From Planctomycetaceae bacterium (lineage in GTDB: Bacteria; Planctomycetota; Planctomycetia; Pirellulales; Thermoguttaceae): a stretch of 15,022 bases of DNA. Position 1 is the stretch's first letter. Each line of letters starts with the position of its first letter. The translations under genes and the position numbers were made by a program. Shown here piece after piece: positions 1-5,664 of this stretch. The stretch covers positions 1 to 15,022 of the forward strand of contig WRMR01000050.1 of assembly GCA_009776995.1 (NCBI GenBank), given 5' to 3'. The notes beneath the pieces were generated by a model, which was given only the letters and a program-made list of their open reading frames with translations, was not told the origin of the DNA and did no database searches.

Positions 1-287
1 TCTCTTTTTTTTTCTCTTACATTTTTCTTTCACCCCTTCCCCCCCCCCCCCCACTTTGCACTCGCTTCGCCTTTTTTTTCGCAGGCATATTTTACCCTTT
101 TATAAAGGATGTGATTTCGGTTACTGCATTCCGCACTCTGCTCTCTGCGTATTTGTGCACTACGACCAGATTGTCTATTTTATTTATAATATTTGGCCGG
201 AATTTTAGAACAATCTGTCTCATTTTGCCGAATCTGTCAGCTATAATGCACAAAGACGCGAATTTCGGCGAATTCTTGTACCTCGCA
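1..287. other. Gene-free left edge with polypyrimidine and C14 tract
   Basis: No coding region can be supported. Positions 1-52 are almost pure pyrimidine on this strand and end in an uninterrupted run of 14 C (39-52). ORFs of 70-80 codons exist on both strands between 92 and 332, but they lack ribosome-binding sites and run into the non-coding 43-bp repeat array, so I do not call them. The homopolymer may be a real phase-variable or H-DNA-forming tract, or a weak point in the assembly. Confidence 0.5.
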
Positions 288-459
288 GAGGTATTCGAGA
301 ACCTTTTTAATGTATTCGAATACGTCAATTGAGGTATTCGAGAACCATTTTTATGTATTCGAATACGTCAATCGAGGTATTCGAGTACCATTTTTGGGTA
401 TTCGAATACGTCAATCGAGGTATTCGAGTACCCGGCGGGGGTATTTCGAGTACTTACCC
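288..459. repeat. 43-bp tandem repeat of phased palindromic boxes
   Basis: Four units start at 288, 331, 374 and 417, each exactly 43 bp after the last; the fourth is degenerate. Each unit carries two 12-bp boxes: GTATTCGAGAAC or GTATTCGAGTAC, then the perfect palindrome GTATTCGAATAC. Box starts are 291, 312, 334, 355, 377, 398, 420 and 441, so spacing alternates 21 and 22 bp, about two helical turns. The box at 441 has one extra T. A 43-bp period is not a multiple of three, which argues against selection as coding sequence. It resembles an operator or iteron array for a dimeric DNA-binding protein, but could be a mobile palindromic repeat. Confidence 0.85.
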
Positions 460-473
460 GGTTATCGCTTTTT

Positions 474-527
474 GTACTCAAAACAGAAATTCTGGTACTC
501 AAAACAACAACTCTGGTACGAATTCTG
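474..527. repeat. Reverse-oriented GTACTC boxes at 21-bp spacing
   Basis: GTACTCAAAACA occurs at 474-485 and 495-506, and a variant GTACGAATTCTG at 516-527, each 21 bp apart. GTACTC is the reverse complement of the GAGTAC half of the boxes in the 288-459 array, so this looks like a divergent, inverted continuation of it. A further half box, TCGAGTAC, lies at 711-718, just downstream of the predicted promoter. Confidence 0.55.
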
Positions 528-533
528 TCTTTT

Positions 534-628
534 TTCACCACGAAGGTCACGAAGGAACACGAAGATTTTTCTTCTGCCACGGATTATCACGGGTGAAAGA
601 CGGGTTTTGAACAGAAATCTGTGAAAAT
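534..628. repeat. Dispersed intergenic repeat fragments (CACGAAGG type)
   Basis: TTCACCACGAAGGTCACGAA begins at 534 and continues as short direct CACGAAG repeats to 564. It is followed by CACGGATTATCACGGG (579-594) and AATCTGTGAAAAT (616-628). From memory, such motifs are widespread non-coding dispersed repeats in planctomycetes, verrucomicrobia and some other genomes, where they produce spurious ORFs. A partial copy, TTTTCACCACGAA, recurs at 3959-3971 of this window. Recognition is from memory and was not checked by a search. Confidence 0.55.
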
Positions 629-640
629 ATTACTCACTTA

Positions 641-669
641 TTGACATTCCTTTTTCCACCCGGTAAACT
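641..669 (+). promoter_or_regulatory. Predicted sigma70-type promoter of the Hint gene
   Basis: A perfect TTGACA lies at 641-646, followed after 17 bp by TAAACT at 664-669 (4 of 6 matches to TATAAT). Transcription would start near 676, leaving a leader of about 335 nt before the ATG at 1012. The palindrome-box array lies directly upstream, and one half box (711-718) lies about 35 bp downstream of the predicted start, where a repressor could act. Confidence 0.55.
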
Positions 670-675
670 GATAAG

Positions 676-1011
676 AACAATTAACGTCCGAGTTGTTTCG
701 GACAACAAAATCGAGTACGACAACAAATCACAAGAATCGCGTTAGCGACTGACAATTTTCTGCATGACCACCGGTTACCCGGGTGGAAAATTGGCAAGTA
801 AGACGATGGAGTTGCGTTGCTCCCAATCTGGGAGCGTCGCGTATCGTCTTACGGACATGTCGGCATCGTTCCCAATAAAACAGGCGATGCACCTCTTTGG
901 TCGGAGGGATAACTCCGTTTCTTGTGAGCGTGCCGCTCCTTTTCTCTTGAGTGGCCTCTTGTTGTTGTTCTTGGCAAAATGTTTTTACTTTTTTAAAAAG
1001 GAGAATAGGTT
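676..1011 (+). ncRNA. Hairpin-rich 5' leader or structured RNA
   Basis: Consecutive inverted repeats fill the stretch between the predicted promoter and the Hint gene. They are: 686-691/698-703 (GTCCGA/TCGGAC), which competes with 692-696/702-706; 737-740/745-748 around GTTA; 769-775/780-786 with a one-base bulge; 798-807/843-852 (GTAAGACGAT/ATCGTCTTAC, perfect) enclosing 814-824/830-840; 863-868/885-890 (GCATCG/CGATGC); 902-906/913-917 (CGGAG/CTCCG); and 926-930/934-938 (GAGCG/CGCTC) followed by a T-rich stretch. I do not recognise a known riboswitch class. It could be a cis-regulatory leader, an independent small RNA, or a palindromic repeat element. A 104-codon ORF (764-1078) runs through it without a ribosome-binding site and overlaps the Hint gene, so I do not call it. 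Confidence 0.5.
998..1003 (+). promoter_or_regulatory. Ribosome-binding site of the Hint gene
   Basis: AAGGAG lies 8 nt before the ATG at 1012. This strong site fixes the start and supports real translation of the repeat region. Confidence 0.8.
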
Positions 1012-1710
1012 ATGGCTGAATTTGGCACAGGTATATATCAGACAGGAGGTCCTGAATTTGGTACAGGTGTGTATATGACTGGTCCTGGGCAAGGTATGGG
1101 TGTATATATGACTGGTCCTGGGCAAGGTATGGGTGTATATTTTTCTTCTGGAGGCGGTAGAGGCGTATATTTAACAGGCTGTTTTCCAAAATCCGAACTC
1201 ATACAAACGAGTTCGGATGCGCGTGTTCCTATCGGCTCACTCAATGTGGGTGACAAGATTAGCTCTTGGGATGTGGAACGGCAAAGAAAGCAATACACCG
1301 CTGTGACCGAAATTCACGAATATACGGTCATGGACTTGATTTGTTTCAACAACACGATGCGGGTCACGTCTTCTCATGCTCTTTTGGTCATGGAGAGTGG
1401 GGAAAATGGTTTGTTCACGCCTAAATGGAAGGTTGCTTATGATGTCAACGTCGGCGATTGTGTCGTTGGGGCCGGCGGTAAACTCGTTACCATCAAGTCA
1501 AAGAGCAAACGTTGGTTTGACGCCGGTATAAAGGTATTGAATCTTTCGACAGATTGCGGAACTCCTTTCTTTGCTGGAAACTTTGCCGTAAGAGCAGAAA
1601 ACGCACACGACAATTTAGAATGGGCTGATACACCCATAACCCAAAAGCTACTTGTCGCTGACACAGAATGGACAGATGCAACGCGATCCAAAGAGTTGCT
1701 TGCTGCATGA
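1012..1710 (+). CDS. Gly/Tyr-repeat protein with C-terminal Hint (intein/hedgehog-like) domain
   Basis: A 232-residue protein with no signal peptide. Residues 4-56 are about five imperfect 11-residue repeats of the form G-x-G-V-Y-x-T-G-P-G-Q; two units are identical in DNA. The repeats end at Gly56-Cys57, where a Hint domain begins. Block A runs from C57-F-P-K through the I-x-S-L-x-V-G-D pattern (74-81), and block B has T119-S-S-H122. A block F-like strand, V175-L-N-L-S then F186-F-A-G, ends near residue 197. Hint domains catalyse an N-to-S acyl shift at the first Cys; Gly at -1 suits this. The canonical C-terminal His-Asn is replaced by V-R-A-E-N (193-197), and no Cys, Ser or Thr follows, so protein splicing is unlikely. 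Cleavage or thioester transfer releasing the repeat peptide is possible (inference). The tail 198-232 is unrecognised. The gene stands alone and converges on the phosphoesterase gene. Confidence 0.8.
   Translation: MAEFGTGIYQTGGPEFGTGVYMTGPGQGMGVYMTGPGQGMGVYFSSGGGRGVYLTGCFPKSELIQTSSDARVPIGSLNVGDKISSWDVERQRKQYTAVTEIHEYTVMDLICFNNTMRVTSSHALLVMESGENGLFTPKWKVAYDVNVGDCVVGAGGKLVTIKSKSKRWFDAGIKVLNLSTDCGTPFFAGNFAVRAENAHDNLEWADTPITQKLLVADTEWTDATRSKELLAA
1075..1140 (+). repeat. Exact 33-bp tandem duplication inside the Hint gene
   Basis: Positions 1075-1107 and 1108-1140 are identical and in frame, each encoding the 11 residues MTGPGQGMGVY. The flanking repeats match at the protein level but have diverged in DNA, so this pair probably arose by recent slippage or unequal crossover. 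Repeat number may vary between strains. Confidence 0.9.
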
Positions 1711-1817
1711 CCAACTACGCCATCCGGGGACTCTCGTGCCAACAGCGCAATAACCGGGTCAACGGACGCGCTCACCGGAAATTTCCATGGGCGATGGTAT
1801 CATGATTTCGCAAATCC

Positions 1818-2663
1818 TTAATCGGGTTCACACGAGATAAAATCCCAGTCGAATGATTGATCGGAATGGATGGTCAACAACCGGAATCCCGGCGGGTGAC
1901 CGTCAAAATTCCGGCTGGTGGTTTCGCCGTTGAGCAAGGTGATCCGTTGATAGCTGCGCCGGGCGGTTTTGTGTGTATGTCCGGCCAGCCAGAGAAAAAC
2001 GCCGTGTTCGTCACAAAGCCGGAGTATCTCCTCCCGCTTTGCTTGCGGCAGATTAAAATACTCGTCGGCTTCGTCCACGGTCGCGACAAACGGCGGCACG
2101 TGGGTCAACATGATGACCGGTTGTTTTTTCGTTTTTGCTTTTTGCAGGGCGTCACGCAACAAACGTTCATGCCGAACGATTTCTTCCCCGGGTGCTTCCC
2201 GCCACAGTTGCGAATTGGCGGAAACAAGACAGCGTCCCTTGCATTCGATCACTCTGAAATCCTCGCCGTATCGTGAACGATAACGTTGTAACCCGTCAGC
2301 GGTGACAGGATCGGGAAGGTCATGATTGCCCGGCGTCGGCACCACCGGCATCTTGAGCAGGGCCATGGCTTCCTGAAATGCGGCAGCCGCTTCGTCGTTG
2401 TTGACGTCATTCACCATGTCGCCTGCAACAACCACCATATCCGGCATCAACTCGTTGACTCGCAGAACGGCTTTTTTCAGTCGTGCAAGGTCATCCTCGT
2501 ATCCGTTTCCGTTGACTCCGAACCCCAACTGGGGATCGCACAAATGAGCTATCTGAAAGACAGGCAATTCTTCCTGTGCATTCAATACGCTCTCGGAAAG
2601 CACCCCCAGCATCAGGGTGATGACAAGTAAGACGGACTTTGATGGACAGAATAAGTGTTTCAT
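1818..2663 (-). CDS. Secreted calcineurin-like metallophosphoesterase
   Basis: A 281-residue protein with a Sec-type signal peptide (hydrophobic core about 10-22, likely cleavage after N-A near 29). The family metal ligands are present in order: D43-P-Q45, G81-D82, G112-N-H-D115, H188 in L-T-H-V-P-P, and G228-H-T-H231. The first motif is DPQ rather than the usual D-x-H, as I recall from CPPED1-like members, so Gln may replace one metal ligand. It should hydrolyse phosphomonoesters or diesters with a dinuclear metal centre outside the cytoplasm; the substrate cannot be told. The gene begins 52 nt after the sialidase-like gene on the same strand, so the two are probably co-transcribed. A weak GGGGA lies upstream of the ATG. 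Confidence 0.85.
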   Translation of the reverse strand: MKHLFCPSKSVLLVITLMLGVLSESVLNAQEELPVFQIAHLCDPQLGFGVNGNGYEDDLARLKKAVLRVNELMPDMVVVAGDMVNDVNNDEAAAAFQEAMALLKMPVVPTPGNHDLPDPVTADGLQRYRSRYGEDFRVIECKGRCLVSANSQLWREAPGEEIVRHERLLRDALQKAKTKKQPVIMLTHVPPFVATVDEADEYFNLPQAKREEILRLCDEHGVFLWLAGHTHKTARRSYQRITLLNGETTSRNFDGHPPGFRLLTIHSDQSFDWDFISCEPD

Positions 2664-2715
2664 CTGTTTTTTCCCCGAATGAGAAGTAGGAATAGGAATA
2701 TGTCATCGACAGGGA

Positions 2716-3912
2716 TTACACCCGAACACGAAAACGTGCAAGCTTCAGGTCAATCAAGCCGCTCATGACCCAATCCTCACTGTAGGGACACGCCCAATAC
2801 GTCAGCAGACACACGCCGTCACGAGTCCACGTCATGCCGGGATTGGAAAACGCGACTTTGGGATCGGTCTCGATATCCCAAAAGTCCGTGAAGGTGACGC
2901 CGCCATCTGATGAAATCGCCGCCGTCAGCGGCGAGCGTTTGCCGTAATGACTGCGCCAGAACATGTTATATTCTGAATGGTTCCAGATGACCATCATCTT
3001 GTCGCTACCGGGAATAGTGGTCACATAGGGGCAGGATTCAGGAGCCGAAAGCCCTGTCGTCTGCGGCAGACTCCAATTTTCGCCCTGATCGTCCGAATAG
3101 GATTTGAACACGGAGCCGAGTTGGTTGCGCAAGACCATGATCAGCCGCCCGTCTTTGAGTTCCGCAACAAACGGTTCCATCGTGCCGCGCATGGGCAGAG
3201 AGATGTTTTTATCGCTAAACGTCCATGTCTTGCAGTCGTCATCGGAATAAAACACGCGGACATGGCATTTCTCGGTTGGACTCCACAATTCCCCGGCAGT
3301 GTGTTGGATAGGAAGGATCACCCGTCCCGAGGAAAGACGCATCATGCAGGAATTGGAAAAGCCGAACCGTTCCCGCTGCCAGGCAGGTTCGGGCGGGCAA
3401 AAGGTTTTCCCCTCGTCTTGGGAACGGATCGTGTATGCGGTGGCGAGTTGGGGCTTGCCGGATTCCAACTGGTTATACTCCATATAAAGCAACAGAATTT
3501 CACCGTTTTTCAACCGCAAAAAGTTCGGACTGTAAACGTTGACGCTATTTTCGTCCTGACAAACGGCCGCAACACGGAAATTGCCCCATGTCCGACCACC
3601 GTCCGGGGAATTCATCAACGCAATCGTACTTGGTGCCTGATCGCCGGAACCGTGTTGGCTCCCCTCGAACCGCTGCCAGGCCATGAGAAGTGATGAATCC
3701 GCAAGTTCAATGATCGACGCCTCGCTGTGACGCGGAAAATCCTTGTCCGCTTTGCAGACGGTGATGATCTCCTGATCATAGTACACCGACGTGTTATCAG
3801 TATTCCCGAAACCATGACTGGTTATTGAAAACCCGGGTAACACGCCTCCAACGCCCAACAGCGTCGATGTGATGCCGGCAGATTGCAGAAATTTTCGTCT
3901 TGATGTTTGCAT
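2716..3912 (-). CDS. Tat-exported sialidase-fold (BNR/Asp-box) protein
   Basis: A 398-residue protein with a twin-arginine signal (S4-R-R-K-F-L-Q10, then a hydrophobic segment to about 27). Asp-box motifs mark a six-bladed propeller: S102-P-D-G-G-R-T-W, S164-Q-D-E-G-K-T-F, S223-D-D-D-C-K-T-W, S273-D-D-Q-G-E-N-W and S335-D-G-G-V-T-F. Candidate active-site arginines are R61 (P-R-H-S-E) and R262 (V-L-R-N-Q). A clear F-R-I-P motif is absent, so true neuraminidase activity is uncertain; it may cleave or bind another acidic or decorated glycan. AAGG lies 7 nt before the ATG at 3912 (positions 3920-3923 on the plus strand). The phosphoesterase gene follows closely. Together with the esterase and DUF4838 genes this suggests glycan breakdown. 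Confidence 0.82.
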   Translation of the reverse strand: MQTSRRKFLQSAGITSTLLGVGGVLPGFSITSHGFGNTDNTSVYYDQEIITVCKADKDFPRHSEASIIELADSSLLMAWQRFEGSQHGSGDQAPSTIALMNSPDGGRTWGNFRVAAVCQDENSVNVYSPNFLRLKNGEILLLYMEYNQLESGKPQLATAYTIRSQDEGKTFCPPEPAWQRERFGFSNSCMMRLSSGRVILPIQHTAGELWSPTEKCHVRVFYSDDDCKTWTFSDKNISLPMRGTMEPFVAELKDGRLIMVLRNQLGSVFKSYSDDQGENWSLPQTTGLSAPESCPYVTTIPGSDKMMVIWNHSEYNMFWRSHYGKRSPLTAAISSDGGVTFTDFWDIETDPKVAFSNPGMTWTRDGVCLLTYWACPYSEDWVMSGLIDLKLARFRVRV

Positions 3913-3958
3913 GTGATCACCTTGTTCGAGATGGAATTTTTGTAACCGCTCGCGAGTG

Positions 3959-3995
3959 TTTTCACCACGAATGGGTTATCGTTTCCTGGTGAAAA
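3959..3995. promoter_or_regulatory. Inverted repeat upstream of the sialidase-like gene
   Basis: TTTTCACCA at 3959-3967 pairs perfectly with TGGTGAAAA at 3987-3995 across a 19-nt loop, 47 bp before the start of the minus-strand gene. It may be a leader hairpin or an operator. Its left arm shares TTTTCACCACGAA with the dispersed repeat at 534, so it may instead be a decayed repeat copy. Confidence 0.4.
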
Positions 3996-4241
3996 AAATG
4001 AATGAAAAAGAAACACGAACGGCACATTGTCAGCGACCGTTCTTGTTCCACCGGGCGTGATATATGATTTTTTCGACAACCCGGGCAATGTCGTCGGTGT
4101 CCCACTCGTTGCCCTTCAACAAACGACTCCATGATCCAATACTTATCCATTGATTATACGCTTGTTTGCCGGAGAGTGGAAGTAGGAATTTGCGGCAAAA
4201 GTGTACAAAAACGTGTGTGTGAGACTCTCTGGAAACAGGTG

Positions 4242-4270
4242 TTTACGTAACATGCAATTTTTGCTATATT
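4242..4270 (+). promoter_or_regulatory. Predicted promoter of the esterase gene
   Basis: TTTACG (4242-4247, 4 of 6 matches to TTGACA), a 17-bp spacer and TATATT (4265-4270, 5 of 6 matches to TATAAT). The predicted start near 4277 leaves an untranslated leader of about 170 nt. Confidence 0.5.
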
Positions 4271-4285
4271 TACTGAAAACTTAAA

Positions 4286-4392
4286 CCAAGGGTCAGGGCG
4301 CAAGTCCGTAGTACACCGCTTGGGTGCAAATTGTGATTTCACACGAAGTCACAGCGGTTCTTGCTTTCTCTGTGCCACAGTGACTTTGTGTG
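4286..4392 (+). ncRNA. Structured 5' leader of the esterase gene
   Basis: CCAAG (4286-4290) pairs with CTTGG (4319-4323), enclosing GGGC-GCAA-GTCC (4296-4307), a short stem with a GNRA tetraloop. An alternative stem CACC/GGTG (4314-4317/4323-4326) would break the outer helix. A 13-bp stem follows, CACACGAAGTCAC/GTGACTTTGTGTG (4340-4352/4380-4392), with one G-U pair and a 27-nt loop. Mutually exclusive helices ahead of the gene suggest regulation in the leader. I do not recognise the class. Confidence 0.4.
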
Positions 4393-4449
4393 GGAAATAC
4401 CTGGCCAAATCACAACCATTGAGCATACAATGTATGAAAGGAACACTCC

Positions 4450-5358
4450 ATGTTTACTCGACTCCCATTGACGATCATCGTGATCCTGAGTGCTGTATTA
4501 CCGGTTTTCTCTGCGGAGCAACAGGACATGTTGCTCTGGGAAAATGGTGTCCCGAACGCGCTGGGGACGGAAGACAAGGACAAACCGCGTGTGACCGTCT
4601 GGTTTCCGGACAAGGGCACAGCGATTGATGTAGCGGTGGTGGTCTGTCCGGGCGGCGGGTACGGTGCGCTGGCAATGGATCACGAAGGCAGGCAAATCGG
4701 CGAATGGTTCAATTCTTTCGGCGTGACGGCCGTGGTGCTTGACTATCGGCATCGCAACAAGGGTTACGGCCACCCGAACCCGTTGCTCGATGTGCAACGC
4801 GCGATTCGCACGGTGCGGTTCAACGCGGACAAGTGGGGCATCGACCCGCTCAAGATCGGCGTGATGGGCTTTTCCGCCGGGGGACATCTTGCATCAACCG
4901 CCGGAACGCATTTCGACGATCCGCCGGAATTTCCGAAGAATTATGACGCCGATGCAATTGATGCAGTGAGTTGCCGTCCGGATTTTATGATCCTGTGCTA
5001 TCCGGTCATTCAGTTTGATTCGTCCGTGACGCATCGCGGCTCGCAGAATAATCTGATCGGCAGCGATGCGCCGAAAGAACTGGTGGAATATTATTCCAGC
5101 GAAAAGCAGGTGACCGAACGCACGCCGCCGACATTCATTTTCTTTACCGATGAAGACACCGGGGTGCCGTCGGAAAACGGTGTCGCGTTTTATCTGGCGT
5201 TGCGCAAGCACAAGATTCCCGCCGAAATGCACATTTTCCAGAAAGGGGCACATGGGCTTGGTTTGGCCCAGGGGCATTGCGGTACGGAAAGTTGGCCTGA
5301 CCTTTGTATTGCGTGGCTTGTCAATAACGGGTTTGTGAAAATGCGTACCTCGCAATGA
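4450..5358 (+). CDS. Secreted alpha/beta-hydrolase esterase (acetylxylan-esterase-like)
   Basis: A 302-residue protein with a Sec signal peptide (hydrophobic 5-20, cleavage probably at S21-A22). The fold is shown by the oxyanion loop C66-P-G-G-G-Y, the nucleophile elbow G140-F-S142-A-G-G, a probable catalytic Asp236 in D-E-D-T-G-V-P and His268 in K-G-A-H-G. This layout matches the esterase/lipase family often annotated as acetylxylan or endo-xylanase-associated esterase in planctomycetes and Bacteroidetes. It likely removes acetyl or other acyl groups from extracellular polysaccharides; substrate is inferred. GAAAGGAA ends 8 nt before the ATG. It is transcribed from its own promoter and lies 306 bp before the DUF4838 gene. 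Confidence 0.85.
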   Translation: MFTRLPLTIIVILSAVLPVFSAEQQDMLLWENGVPNALGTEDKDKPRVTVWFPDKGTAIDVAVVVCPGGGYGALAMDHEGRQIGEWFNSFGVTAVVLDYRHRNKGYGHPNPLLDVQRAIRTVRFNADKWGIDPLKIGVMGFSAGGHLASTAGTHFDDPPEFPKNYDADAIDAVSCRPDFMILCYPVIQFDSSVTHRGSQNNLIGSDAPKELVEYYSSEKQVTERTPPTFIFFTDEDTGVPSENGVAFYLALRKHKIPAEMHIFQKGAHGLGLAQGHCGTESWPDLCIAWLVNNGFVKMRTSQ

Positions 5359-5423
5359 TTCCACCGCGATTTTGTAAAATGACCCGATTTGAATGAAAAA
5401 ATTTCGGCGGAAAATTTATCAAC

Positions 5424-5515
5424 CGAGGGTTCGCGGAGTACCGCTCACCCCGGGTTACCTTGCTCCACCCTGTTGGGGCGATTTGGTTGCGGCTATGTCG
5501 CAATAGCCCTTTATG
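5424..5515. repeat. Probable dispersed intergenic repeat (CCGCTCACCCCGGGTTACC type)
   Basis: The stretch reads GAGGGTTCGCGGAGTACCGC, continues through CTCACCCCGGGTTACCTTGC, then a CCC/GGG hairpin and TTGCG/CGCAA flanking GCTATGT. I recall closely similar high-copy intergenic sequence in planctomycete and related genomes, where it yields spurious short proteins. Only one copy lies in this window, so the repeat nature rests on memory rather than on the sequence. Confidence 0.4.
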
Positions 5516-5647
5516 TGTGAAATCATCACCGCGTTTTTTCCTTCCGTCTCAAAAAAGGCATTCGTTGTGTGATTCCGCCGGATGCGGCGAATATCTGCGG
5601 ATATCTCATTGTCCTCTCACTGTGATTTCATCTCAAGAAACCCATTC

Positions 5648-5654
5648 AAAAGGA
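5648..5654 (+). promoter_or_regulatory. Ribosome-binding site of the DUF4838 gene
   Basis: AAAGGAG lies 10 nt before the ATG at 5665 and settles the start against upstream in-frame alternatives. Confidence 0.7.
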
Positions 5655-5664
5655 GAACGCCACC

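Larger units (their letters stand above)
3913..4449. other. Divergent spacer between the sialidase-like and esterase genes
   Basis: No gene is supported in these 537 bp. On the sialidase side are a perfect 9-bp inverted repeat TTTTCACCA/TGGTGAAAA (3959-3967/3987-3995) and the palindrome CTCGCGAG (3949-3956), both within about 85 nt of that start codon. On the esterase side are a promoter (4242-4270) and a structured leader (4286-4392). ORFs of 60-90 codons here lack ribosome-binding sites. Confidence 0.6.
5359..5664. other. Spacer with probable dispersed repeat and hairpins
   Basis: No gene is supported. Positions 5424-5515 hold a probable dispersed repeat. Nearer the DUF4838 gene are CCGC/GCGG (5575-5578/5584-5587) and ATATC/GATAT around TGCG (5591-5595/5600-5604). 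I see no convincing terminator for the esterase gene and no good promoter. Confidence 0.45.

Noticed and set aside
288..459. CRISPR array
   Set aside because: Units are tandem with no variable spacers, only 43 bp long overall, and no cas genes are present.
310..624. ORFs with E-V-F-E-Y-V-N-like repeats across the palindrome array
   Set aside because: The 43-bp period shifts frame in each unit, so the protein repeats are a by-product of the DNA repeat.
798..852. Integron attC site
   Set aside because: The ends lack the RYYYAAC and GTTRRRY core motifs and no integrase is visible.
764..1078. 104-codon plus-strand ORF with a hydrophobic segment, running through the structured leader
   Set aside because: It has no ribosome-binding site, overlaps the well-supported Hint start in another frame, and its sequence is explained by the inverted repeats.
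1437..1775. 112-codon minus-strand ORF opposite the Hint gene
   Set aside because: It mirrors the coding strand, has no ribosome-binding site and no recognisable domain.
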